A stretch of 22,123 nucleotides of DNA from NCBI GenBank assembly GCA_015680685.1, contig MNCI01000920.1, positions 615,304 through 637,426 of the forward strand. Reading direction: 5' to 3'. Shown here piece by piece: positions 1-9,849 of the stretch (position 1 is its first letter; each line of letters begins with the position of its first letter). This DNA is from Gnetum montanum (Eukaryota > Streptophyta > Gnetopsida > Gnetales > Gnetaceae). The position numbers and the translations under genes were made by a program. The notes beneath the pieces were generated by a model. The model had not been told where the DNA came from. It worked only from the letters and a program-made list of their open reading frames with translations, and did not search any database.

Positions 1-1850
1 GTAGTATCAATGTCTTCTTCCAAAAGTGATGTCTTTTTCCCAAGTCCTTCTCTTTTGAGACCCCAATGTCTTCTCTTTTTATAGGGTTCAAAGGTGGTTA
101 CATACTTAAAATATCTTAGCTAACTTGTCTCCCAAGTAAGGGAATTACAACTTACCCATGTAGTTAGGAGATATTTCTCACTACTTTAATTGGGAAGTTA
201 AGTAGTTGGGAAGTTGTACATAAAGTTAGGGGGAATTTATTAACACTAATATTTGTAAACATTATAAATATTACAGATATAGTAACATTAATATTACAAT
301 TATGTTATGGGTAGTAATAATGTTTGAAAAACAATAATGTCTTCAAGCCTTGGAATAATTAAATTCAAAAGGTAAGTCTAAAACCAGGGCTTCATGTTAT
401 TAGCATAGGTGACATTGTGTCATTGTTGAATTAAATTAATTAGTAGACCATTTAAAATTTTATTTTTGATGAACTATAGCTCTGATTTACCGGCATCGGC
501 CCAAAATATCTCTTAACACCTATCTCAGTGTGCCTTTGTGTCTTTGTTGCTGCATTTTGTGGACTGGTATGCAATATCGAATGCTTCGGCATCGGGCATG
601 GCTGTTGTTTCAAATTGCAGGTTCCAAGGCGAATGACATTTGTGATTGTTGTTTTTCACCGTTTAAAAAAAATTTGAAATGCGTTCTTTGTGAAAGCCTA
701 GGCCTGTTTGGCAAGGTTGCAAGCGGATTATTTTCTAAAAAATGTTTTGAGCCATGGAAGGCTCCTTTTTGAAATAAAAATCATAGGAAATGGTAAGGTA
801 AGTCGTGAAACAACCCTGCAACTACCTGAAAATCCTTTGTGCAGTGCGCACCTTGTGGTTTCGTGATGACGTTGAAGGCACGCAAGTCTGAAATAGAAAC
901 CCGAAATTGAAGATTTCATTATTGAAATCAAAAGAACTGCCACCGCGAAGCTCTAATGGGCAGCAACAACCTTAGGGGCTTCTCCTGCTACGTGAAAGTT
1001 TTTTTTTATATATAACAGCAAGGGTTTGGGTCGTTGCGTTGGTAGGAACTGTGCCGTTTTGAGCTAAGAATGTGCAGCACCGTGGGACCATGATTTTAGA
1101 GAAATTTAGGGCCTTTTCCTATTCTGCATCATGTCTTCTTGCTTTCTCTACATTTTTTTTTCTTCTACATATTTGAAACCTTCCGTAGTTAAGTGCGTCT
1201 AAACCAGGGTCGCAATTTGAATGTATTTTCAATGGAGAAAATTCAGAATGTAGGCCTGCCTCATTTATGGAATGATCTCTATTTTTTGGTTTTGCAACTC
1301 GTATCTTCTCCATTTTTGTGACTCTCACCCTTGGTATCCTTTGAAGCTCGAACTAACATTTCTCCATTTAAAAAAAAAATTGCTATTTATTCCTTCAAAC
1401 CTTATCACCGCCTCCTTGAGAGACTAAAAATATCCTACGGTAGTATATCCTCTCTCCCTTTTTAAAAAAAATATATATTTTCGGACTATTATATGTAGCA
1501 ACATAATTATTCCTAGAATTCTTTGTTTTCCACATCAATATTCCATTTTGGGCCACCCCCTAAATTCCATACCAATTATATGAAATAACACATTCACATC
1601 CTCCTACTCTTACAATAATGTTCAAGATGAGTCTTACTATTCCATAGAATGGCCAAATGTGCCAACACATTATATCTAAGATTCATTCTTTACCATACTT
1701 TTTTGAAGTTATAATAACATGTCACATCAAAACACTAACATCATGTCATTTCTAATTTTCTATTTTGAGTTCAAACCTGATTGCATGAAAAATTGAAGCT
1801 CTAGTAATAGCCATGTGAAGTCATAGTTACAGTTTTGATACCTTCATAGC
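1..1850. other. AT-rich DNA with no recognised gene
   Basis: No coding region, RNA gene or element terminus was recognised here. The stretch from about 530 to 1330 is visibly richer in G and C than its surroundings and contains two short opposing open frames (80 and 71 codons) that resemble nothing I know. The first 500 bases and 1340-1850 are AT-rich with short A and T runs. This DNA may be decayed element or leader sequence of the Gypsy fragment that follows, but no LTR end or primer binding site was found before 1852. Confidence 0.6.
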
Positions 1851-1851
1851 T

Positions 1852-3450
1852 ATGGCATTATCCTTCAATTTATATTTCTTTAAACTTCAAATACTCATTG
1901 ATTTGAGTAGAAATCAAAGATTATTAGAAGGATTAAATTTAAGGAACTACATGATAGCTTGTACTAAGTGGAAACTATGCTTCTTACTCACACTAGACAT
2001 GTTTAAGCTCATGGAAAAATATGAGCAAGCTAATGATCTTCCTCCTTTCTTCCTAATCTAAATCATCCAATTAACCTATATTATGATAAATCTACTAAAA
2101 TTACAAAGTTCATCATAGAATAAGAATGGATTCAGTTGTAGATTGAAGAGGCTAGGATGAAAACTATCTTGGGTTAACCTCTTGGTTGTCATATTACTGT
2201 TAGAGAAAAAGGAGGAAGCATAGCCACTAAATTAGATATCCTTTTAATAGATGAATATGAAGAAAATTTAGTTGAATAGCTTAGTAATACTAATCCTCTA
2301 TGACATCATATACAAAACATTAGCATCATAGTTGTCCAAAGCTCTTCATCTAGATCTATTCCTCCTAGCATGAAACCATCTAACCTTAACCTCCCAATTA
2401 GCTCTGCTCCTCTACCTTATCATCTATTTTTCCTAATAATGTTAACAATTCCCACTCTTTCCTCCAATCTCTTAATCCATTTCCTATATTTGTATATTCT
2501 ATCCCTCAACCTCAACTCATGATACCCATGTTTTCTTTTATTCCATTATCTACTGCTATTACCTAATCTATGTTTAGCATTTCCTAACCTAGTAATGCAT
2601 AGTATTTTCTCCTATATCCACCTAACTCTATTTCGTTAGGCATACCTATTTCCACAACATTTAGACTAATTTCATACATGTGTCCCCCTTTGACCTCATC
2701 ACCTATTACTATAGTTCAACCTATCCTTCATTTTCCTAAAATAGATCCACATCTATTAGCATTGCTTAATGATAGTATGCTTCAACACCAAATCATTAAA
2801 GATAAAGTGGATATAGTGTTGATCATGGAAGGGAATTCTCCTATTTCCCTAGATTAGGTTCTAAGAGATCTTATGATCTCTGTTATTCCCATGTCAACTC
2901 TACCTAAGGAAGTTTCACTATCATCCTTTATAAAATATAATGGTGAAATGTGGGATCCTATGAATCATGTAGCCACATTTAGAAATGAATGCATGCTTCT
3001 TATCCTTATATTGTATTAATATGTTTCTCTAGCTCTCTCTTTGGAAGAGCACTAGAATGGTATAAATCCTTACCTGATTATTCTATCACCTCTATGGGAC
3101 AACTATTGGTAACTCTCATTGAACACTACAAGTTCAATGTCCCTCAAAGCACCAATGTTATGTTCTTTACAACTATCAAACAAGATCCAAATGAATCCAT
3201 CAATAAGTTCATTTCTTGATGGATAGTAGCATCAACCAAACTATCCTCTCATTTAGAAGAATGTCAATTACAAGACATTTTTGAAGCTATAGTTATTGAT
3301 TATACTCAAAAAACAATGGCTTATCTTAAGAATCATTCTCTGAATGATGTTTTCCTAGCTATTAGACATATTAAAGAAGTCATCATTCAGCATGGTGACC
3401 AAGAATTCTTATCAATATGTAACAAATATCACAAGGCTATGAAATAAGAG
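1852..3450 (+). pseudogene. Gypsy gag polyprotein remnant
   Basis: Gag is the structural protein that assembles the retrotransposon's virus-like particle in the cytoplasm. The clearest part is the retrotransposon gag (capsid) domain at about 2903-3450. It contains an aromatic 'PxxF/Y-G' type start (FIKYNGEMWDPMNH), then GRALEWYKSLPDYSI, then a segment ending in KQDPNESINKFIS, which matches the W-Y-x-S-L-P and 'E-S-x-x-x-F' pattern of the family. A frameshift lies near 2999. A TGA at about 3217 follows FIS where the family has Arg, and TAA and TAG stops follow in the same frame. The N-terminal part (1852-2900) is AT-rich, changes frame several times and is assigned only by position and by a few coding-like stretches. 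No start codon can be defended. Confidence 0.75.
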
Positions 3451-3715
3451 AAGGGACAACCAACTTCTTAAGGTGTTTATTCTTTTTTTAAGAGACAAAA
3501 CAACACTTCCTCAACTACTTCTTCCTCAATCAACAATGCAGGCCTCAAAGAAACAAAAATCAATATACTAAGATACCCATGAGATATTATATGCTTCTTA
3601 ATAACCTTATTAGGAATGGATATCTTAACAGAAAACAAGTTTCTTATAAAGTAAGAGCATGTTATCACCACATTCAGCTTATAGTAATGGATCCTTCTTA
3701 GAGACAAGAACATAA

Positions 3716-3830
3716 CCCTAAGGTACCTAAGTGGTATGATTATTAAAAGTACTTTTATTATCATGAGATCACTAATCATGACACAAATAATTGCTTAATT
3801 TTGTAAGATGACATTCAAGANGAGTAGACA
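3716..3830 (+). pseudogene. Gag nucleocapsid zinc-finger remnant
   Basis: A short + strand stretch reads YFYYHEITNHDTNNCLIL followed by DDIQ. This follows the spacing of the degenerate Gypsy nucleocapsid finger (C-x2-H-x3-x-H-x4-C), in which zinc-bound residues help package element RNA. The His, His and Cys are present, but the first Cys position is an aromatic residue. Two in-frame stops and an ambiguous base at 3821 lie in or beside it. Its position between gag capsid and protease is the expected one. Confidence 0.55.
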
Positions 3831-4325
3831 ATAGTCATTTTCTATAAGACCTTCTTATTCATTGATTAACATGATTGTGAAGTAGATACCATTGTGACTA
3901 GCTATATTGGATTAGAAAAATGTTGGAGGATACTTAAAAGAATAGGTTCTTATTACTATTGAAAAGTAACCTTCTTTATTATTTTCAAAGGTTGTTTAGA
4001 TGCATTGATAAATTTTGCCTTCTATTTACTTAATTATGACTCATTAGTTTGTTAACTATGAGTAAGGATTCTTACTTTGGAATGATGAAAAGGATGATTA
4101 GACATTGGAGATGTAACATGTGAAGGGACATTCTAGAATTCAAAATAGTATAGAAAGGAATAAGAGTAAAAATGATAGATGGATTGGGTAGTAGAAGTAG
4201 AGTGATGAGGATATGTAATAGTACANGGATTAGATAGTTTGAACTTTCAGGCTAAGAACATTAAGAAAAATTTAAAGATATGAGATATTTATCAACTACT
4301 ACTTTATGTCACTATCAAAGTGGCA

Positions 4326-4668
4326 TCTGATGCTTAAATTCCACTGATACATGTTGATGATAATACTAGTTCTAACATGATCACATGGGTTATTATCAAT
4401 AATCTCAATCTACATGATCCAATAACCTTTAATGAAACTTGTAGTAATATTGTTTCCCTTAATGGTATGCAAGTAGTAGGTTCCATTAGGTTTTCATTTA
4501 TAGTAGGTGATTTTATACAATTTTAAGCTTTTTTCATGATCTTACATGAATGTTCTAGTGTGAATGGAATACTAGGATGCCTCTAGCTAGCTCAACATCA
4601 CACATTATCATCTCCTATACATCAAGAAATTTATTTTCCTTTCAAGACCATGAAATAACTATTCTAGT
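4326..4668 (+). pseudogene. Gypsy aspartic protease (retropepsin) remnant
   Basis: The protease cuts the Gag-Pol polyprotein during particle maturation. The frame from 4326 contains VDDNTSSNMIT around 4353-4383, aligned with the D-T/S-G-A-S catalytic loop; the Asp is present but the Gly is not. About 70 codons later comes ILGCL-stop-LAQH (4569-4598), aligned with the conserved I-L-G-R-P-W-L segment. The three differences there, R to C, P to L and W to stop, are each explained by a single C-to-T change on one strand or the other. The two motifs share one frame over 219 bases, interrupted by stops. Downstream codons ending in PIHQEIYF also fit the family. Confidence 0.75.
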
Positions 4669-6240
4669 CTATACACATATTTCAAATTTTTTTCATCATG
4701 ATCATGAAGCATGACCTTATCAATTTAGTGGTCAACCAACTAATATTAAAATCAAACCTATAGGTAAACCTATAGTTACCTCTCCTTCTAAAGACTTCAC
4801 CGATACCAAAGACTTGATATACCTAAATGATGAATCTATTTCTAATATCGGATTCATTGACTTAGGCTTTAGAGAACTTGACATACCTTCTCTTATGAAA
4901 AAATCTTTCCCTTATCCTTGTTACATAACTACTTAAGAGTTTATTACTAATACAATAACATTATATGTATAAGCTTTGTAACACTAATTGCTTTTATTTA
5001 TTGCTTTTCCAAAGTGGTGAATGTCTAGTAGCACCTATTAGAACCAACATTAAAGTTTACATTAATACTTAATAATGCTTTTACTTCTTTTTATTTTTCT
5101 TATTTATTAGCCAACATAATTGATCAATAAGCAATGATACAATGTTGACTTGCCATGTTTTTTTCATAGCTATTATGACACATAATGATAGTTAACTAAA
5201 AATGACACAAAAACAATTTTTATTTCTATGAAAACTTCATATTACTATCAACCATCCTAACATTTGATATTTTGCATTGAATACGCAACTTTCTTCCTAG
5301 TCTTTGATATTGATTTCAAAGGTTTCCTACCATCAATGTTGTATCCTAACATCAAACTCCCCAAGTGTTGACATAGTTGAGGCCTAAATTTTGTCTCAAA
5401 ACTAATGTTAGATTACTGTTCTCTATCTCTTTAGGTCTATCATACCATTTTTTCATACCCGATAATTATTAACCTATGATTCTAATGTAAACTTACCAAT
5501 TAAGCTTTGTATTTCATCTCTCTATGTTGCTCTTCATGATTAGTGTTGAGATTAGGACAATAACATGTGATACATTGACTTGGATCTCCTTGAAGAACAA
5601 TGGTAGGCTATCATTTAATATCTACATGAATATTAAGTAGATATTTAACGTCACCACTTTAGACATGTTATAATTAGAGAGAATCATGAAGGAAATTTAG
5701 TCCTTTTTCATTTTTTGAACTCTAGAGATCCAAAGTTCTCCCCTAACTGGTAAGTTTCTTTTCTAGTGGTTCAATCTCTACAAAATGGTAGCTACATTCT
5801 ATTTTACCTAAAATGACATCAATTTCTAGATCTCATTAATAGAAGCATCTTAAAGTGCTACTACATGTAGCCAAGTTACAACATTCAAACTATTGAGTAT
5901 TTAAAACCAAACATGTAATCTTCCAATAGTAGTTTATTTTTCATCAACTACTTTATACTATGATGAGATATGTACTATGTCAAGATAATAGGTTTTCTCT
6001 AGATCCAATTTTATTTTTCATTATTTTCCTTACTACTCTCTATCTCATATTCTACCATTTCTTTAGCTATTTTATTTATATGTTATCTATTCCATTCTAC
6101 TCTATGTGCTCAACATAAACAATGATGTTTTTGAGTGACTAAATATCTCATTGCTTCATCTAAGAGTGTGACTAAGTGTATTATAGAAAGGAATTATTTT
6201 GACAACATATTTATGGTTTTCAATCATATAGTGTGTAGGA

Positions 6241-6860
6241 TTTAGCCATGCCTCACTTCTGTGACATGGTGCCATCCTCATAATAGGTGTATGCACAAGA
6301 TTCTCTTTCATCCCCTTTGCATACTATAATTTCTACTCCTCTATATTATACTTTTCTCTTCTTCCTTTCATTCCCTCTTCTCATCTATTTCTATTTATCT
6401 CTATATTTAGCATTAGTAGGGTCAAATGACAGTCTCTACCCTCATGTAGTGAGGAAGTTTTGAGTGTAGAATAATGTAAGGAGTTTAAATCTTCACATGA
6501 GTGAGATAAATGATAGGTCAGTTTTATAGATCAAGTCATGTTCCACTTTTGTGATGCAACATCACACTATTGGTGTATTGGTGATGTCCATAGCATGCTT
6601 TCTCCTTTTTTTATAGCTTTCTATTTTTATTTCCATCTATTTCTCTATCTTTCTGTATTACTTTCTGCTTTCATTCTCTACATTAGTTTCTCTACTTTAC
6701 TCTAGTGATGGTGTGATTAAGAGAATTAAATAGATTAGGGAGTGTTTTATTAACATTTTTATATGTACTTTTTGGGATCTAGCCAAACCCATTTCCATAG
6801 CATAGCACTCCACAATAGGTGTATTGGTGGTATCTCGTACTTTCTTCCCATTTTTCTTAC
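6241..6860 (+). repeat. Three diverged tandem copies of a ~250-290 bp unit
   Basis: A shared block of about 90 bases recurs three times. Each begins with an AGCCA or similar segment and C-rich 'catgcctcac/catgttccac/acccatttcc', passes through GGTGTAT at 6286, 6572 and 6818, and ends in a pyrimidine-rich tract containing TTTCTCC or TTTCTTCCC. The spacings are 286 and 246 bases. The sequence between the blocks is also similar in character (T-rich, then a GTGA/AGGGAG segment) but too diverged to align by eye. Confidence 0.6.
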
Positions 6861-7194
6861 TTCGTTTAAATCCTGTTATAGGTACCTAGCAACTTGTATA
6901 ATTTCTTTTATGAATTTTCTTTTATCTTTTTAGTAGTATACATCACAAAAAATAATTTTATAGCCACTTTGGATTTTTTTCTTAAGTTAGAGTTTCAAGT
7001 ACATTTTATGGCTTCTCAACTCAAAGTTACCTTTAGCAGTTCTAAATTCAATGCTCTATGTCATTGACCATGTTGTTTTTGGTTCTTATCTAGCATTTAT
7101 CAAAATGATGTCTCACATTATTTGTAGCATCATTCTAAAATGCTTCTCAATTTTGAAATTTGGTGTCATCTCCTACATCGATGCTAACTTCAAC

Positions 7195-7345
7195 TTATTC
7201 AACATTATCCTTAACATATAACATCATTCTATTCTTTGGCATTCAACATTAATCTTGTTTTTAACATCTAGCATCACTTTCTACATCATTCATTTTCAAC
7301 ATTTTCTTCATCTATGTACATCATTTCTCATATCTAGAATCTTAT
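7195..7345 (+). repeat. Low-complexity CATC/AACAT-rich stretch
   Basis: Short words such as CAACATTA, CATCATT, AACATCTAGCATCA and TACATCATT recur irregularly over about 150 bases. There is no fixed period, so this is a cryptically simple sequence rather than a proper microsatellite. Confidence 0.5.
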
Positions 7346-8929
7346 AAAACATTTTTTGAGCTCCAATGCATCATTTCTTCATAGTCTATGAGCCATTTAT
7401 GACCTATAAGTAGAAGGATACCTCTAATTCAAAAAGGTTTAGTAGTTGGAAAGAAAGAAGGTTGAAAAATCACAAAGAGAGAGCTTCTTACAAAATATTA
7501 ACTCTTCTTGCAATTACGTTTTCTAATATATCAAACACATCTATGTGCTTTTTAGCTCCTTATAGTTTCTTTGATTTCCTCGTTACTTATTCTATTGATA
7601 AATTATGTCCCCTTTGTGTTATCCTCCTAACACATGGAGAACTCCATTAGATCTAGATGAATACACAAATATGATTCAATCCCCTTCTACTACATCTTGC
7701 TATTTTTTTAATCTACAACACCTTTATTTGGTCAAGAGATCTTCGTTAGGCACACAAATCAAAGAAAAGGAAACAAGGTAATGTAGCTTCCTATTAGTCA
7801 TTCCTAATCCTTGATTCCATCTCACATGATTGCCACTACATTCTCCTAGGTTTCTTCCCTATTTTTTCTAATTTTTTTCTTGTATTTTAGCCTTTCTTTC
7901 TCCAATTGGCATTTAGCATTATAGAAAATCCATTTTTCTATCCTCTCGATTTGAGAATGCAATTTTCTTCATTTATCATTTCTATCATGTTCAATATTGT
8001 AGATCTACTTTTTCTCTTGCCACATAAGCTATACTTTTCATAGATCTAATTCTATGAAATGTTTTTCTTTTTTCCAAATTACATCATGCATAGTTTCATT
8101 TTTATGTTTATTACATTTTCTTTATTTTTATTAGCTATTCCACACATTCTTTTTTGCTTATTATTCACTCGTGTTTGGGAAAAACACTACCATATATTAT
8201 TAGATTTTCCAATTATCTACAAGTTTCCTTTTGATTTAGAGAATTTAGTTCATTATATCATTTGATGTCCATGGAATGCTTAGCTCATCTCTATATAGGA
8301 TTATTCTAAATCTCAAATTACAATGATTCTGACCACAACAATTTCATAGCAAATGATGTAATTATTGGAATAAGACCTAAAAGGAAAAGTTGCAATAAGA
8401 CCCAAAATGGAACATTATAATAAGAGGCATGTCTCTTAACATGAATTTTAGGGGATTTGACCTAAGGTATTTATACTCAGGAATTAGAGGTCATGCTAGC
8501 ATGAAGTTGTGGAGCCAATAATGACAAGTAAAAGATGCTAACTAAAGTAAGAAAACAAGTTAAATGATCATACCTTCTAACTAATTACAAGACTAACTAT
8601 GGTGGCAATTTTTGATTACCTCTAATGGGTAGATGTTAAAAGAAGATATCCCCAAGGAAACTTCAAAGCATGACCTAGATATATTATTCCACATCAATAA
8701 AGTTTTCTTTTCATTTCCTTCTACATTTTCCATATTACTTTCTTTATGCATAATGTCAAATGTTATATATATTTGACATATACCATAACATCTAGGAATG
8801 GGATGTCATACTTTTAGTAATTAACTTGACTATTTTATATGGTGCTAAATATTAGATTCTAAGAAAGAGGCACAAATAACAAATTAGCATGAAAAAAATG
8901 CAAATTCTTATATGGATGTTGAATATCAC

Positions 8930-9830
8930 AAGATGAGATATATTGTATAATAAAAACATTAGAGAAAATCTTGGAGTTGTTTCTACTTTTGATAAGCTAC
9001 AAGAATGATGGTTAAGATTTTTTGATTCTTTCAAGAAGATCAGATAATAAGCCTATCAAAAAATGTTGTCACACCATAATTCCAGGAAAGCCACTAAAAT
9101 AAATACCAAAAACACATGAGAAAAAATGATTGAAGATTATATAAAAAAACTACAAATAGATAAGGATTTAGCTTTCATATAGGTGAATAGCAAAAGAAAA
9201 CTTATGTAGCCAACTTCATTTAGAGGGGGGAAGTTGGACCCCCAAAAAATGAACCATAATATTAAAAAAAATCTAGAGTACATCATATCATTAAAAGAGA
9301 GTCTAAAGAAAAGGCCTAACAATTTTGGAGATTCTATTTTAGGTTTTCATCCTTACAACCAATCCTAAAACAACCTCTTCTTTAGGGTAGCAAAAGAATT
9401 AGGCCTTGACCTTATTCAGAAGTGCCCTAATGGATTTTCACTTCTTACTAAAGAGTTTCTTATAAAGAGAAGGATAAATCTATCTTTAAAGAAAAAAGAA
9501 TACATCAATCAAAGATAAAGAACAAATAGCAACAAAAGCTAAAATCCTCCCATCCTTGAGCATTCAAAACAAAAAGAAATTAATACTAGAGAAAAAATTA
9601 ATTATTCAACTTGTATTGGAAGCTTTTTGACCTGAAGTTATAGCTAAATAGCCACATCTTTGAGAATCTAGTATTTGATGCCTAAAGAGAGATCATAGTT
9701 ATGCTCTTCCTACTGAAAAATAACTACATACCAAAGCTTTCAAATAGATTAGAGAATAAGTGGTTGAAGAAAATTCCAAATGCAAAGAAATAAAGTAGTC
9801 AAAGCAAGTTGATGACTAAGAATGACTTCA
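8930..9830 (+). pseudogene. Coding-like remnant, family not recognised
   Basis: One + strand frame from about 8930 to 9513 has fewer stops than expected for DNA this rich in A and T, and reads as a plausible soluble Lys-rich protein. Segments include TFDKLQE, MIEDYIKKLQIDKDLAFI, NLEYIISLKESLKKRPNNFG and FFRVAKELGLDLIQKC. Stops lie at 9207, 9366 and 9513, among others. After 9513 the coding appearance moves to another frame (KEQIATKAKILPSLSIQNKK, then LILEKKLIIQLVLEAF), with stops more frequent towards 9830. I do not recognise a domain. It could be an unfamiliar retroelement gag or ORF1, a captured host-gene fragment, or purine-rich DNA that looks coding by composition alone. The opposite strand gives only short F/L/S-rich frames. 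Confidence 0.35.
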
Positions 9831-9849
9831 TTGATGCTTGATTAAAAGT

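Larger units (their letters stand above)
1852..4960 (+). mobile_element. Ty3/Gypsy LTR retrotransposon fragment (gag-protease)
   Basis: The order gag, zinc-finger remnant, aspartic protease on one strand identifies a Ty3/Gypsy element. It is heavily decayed by stops and frameshifts. No LTR, primer binding site, RT, RNase H or integrase was recognised on either side. After the protease a weak coding signal runs to about 4940, then the sequence becomes T-rich and non-coding. The protease C-terminal motif recalls Tat/Ogre-type elements, but the lineage call is tentative. Limits are those of the recognisable coding remnant, not true element ends. Confidence 0.75.
4961..8850. other. T-rich non-coding DNA
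   Basis: No RT, RNase H, integrase or host gene was recognised in any frame that I followed. The + strand is T-rich, which produces short hydrophobic open frames (for example at 7462-7650 and 8059-8265) without recognisable domains. Two internal structures stand out and are listed separately: a diverged tandem repeat at 6241-6860 and a low-complexity CATC/AACAT stretch at 7195-7345. An AATAAAG at about 8696 could belong to an unrecognised LTR, but nothing else supports that. Confidence 0.6.

Noticed and set aside
699-714. TAGGCCTGTTTGGCAA, similar to the ends of some hAT-type DNA transposons
   Set aside because: No inverted partner or flanking 8-bp duplication was found nearby.
530-943. Opposing open frames of 80 and 71 codons
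   Set aside because: No recognisable domain, no supporting signals, and a length expected by chance in this composition.
7462-8265. Short hydrophobic open frames that look like membrane segments
   Set aside because: T-rich DNA yields Phe/Leu/Ile-rich translations automatically, and there is no further support for a gene.
8690-8705. AATAAAGTTTTC as the polyadenylation region of an LTR
   Set aside because: No TG/CA termini, primer site or duplicate copy could be tied to it.
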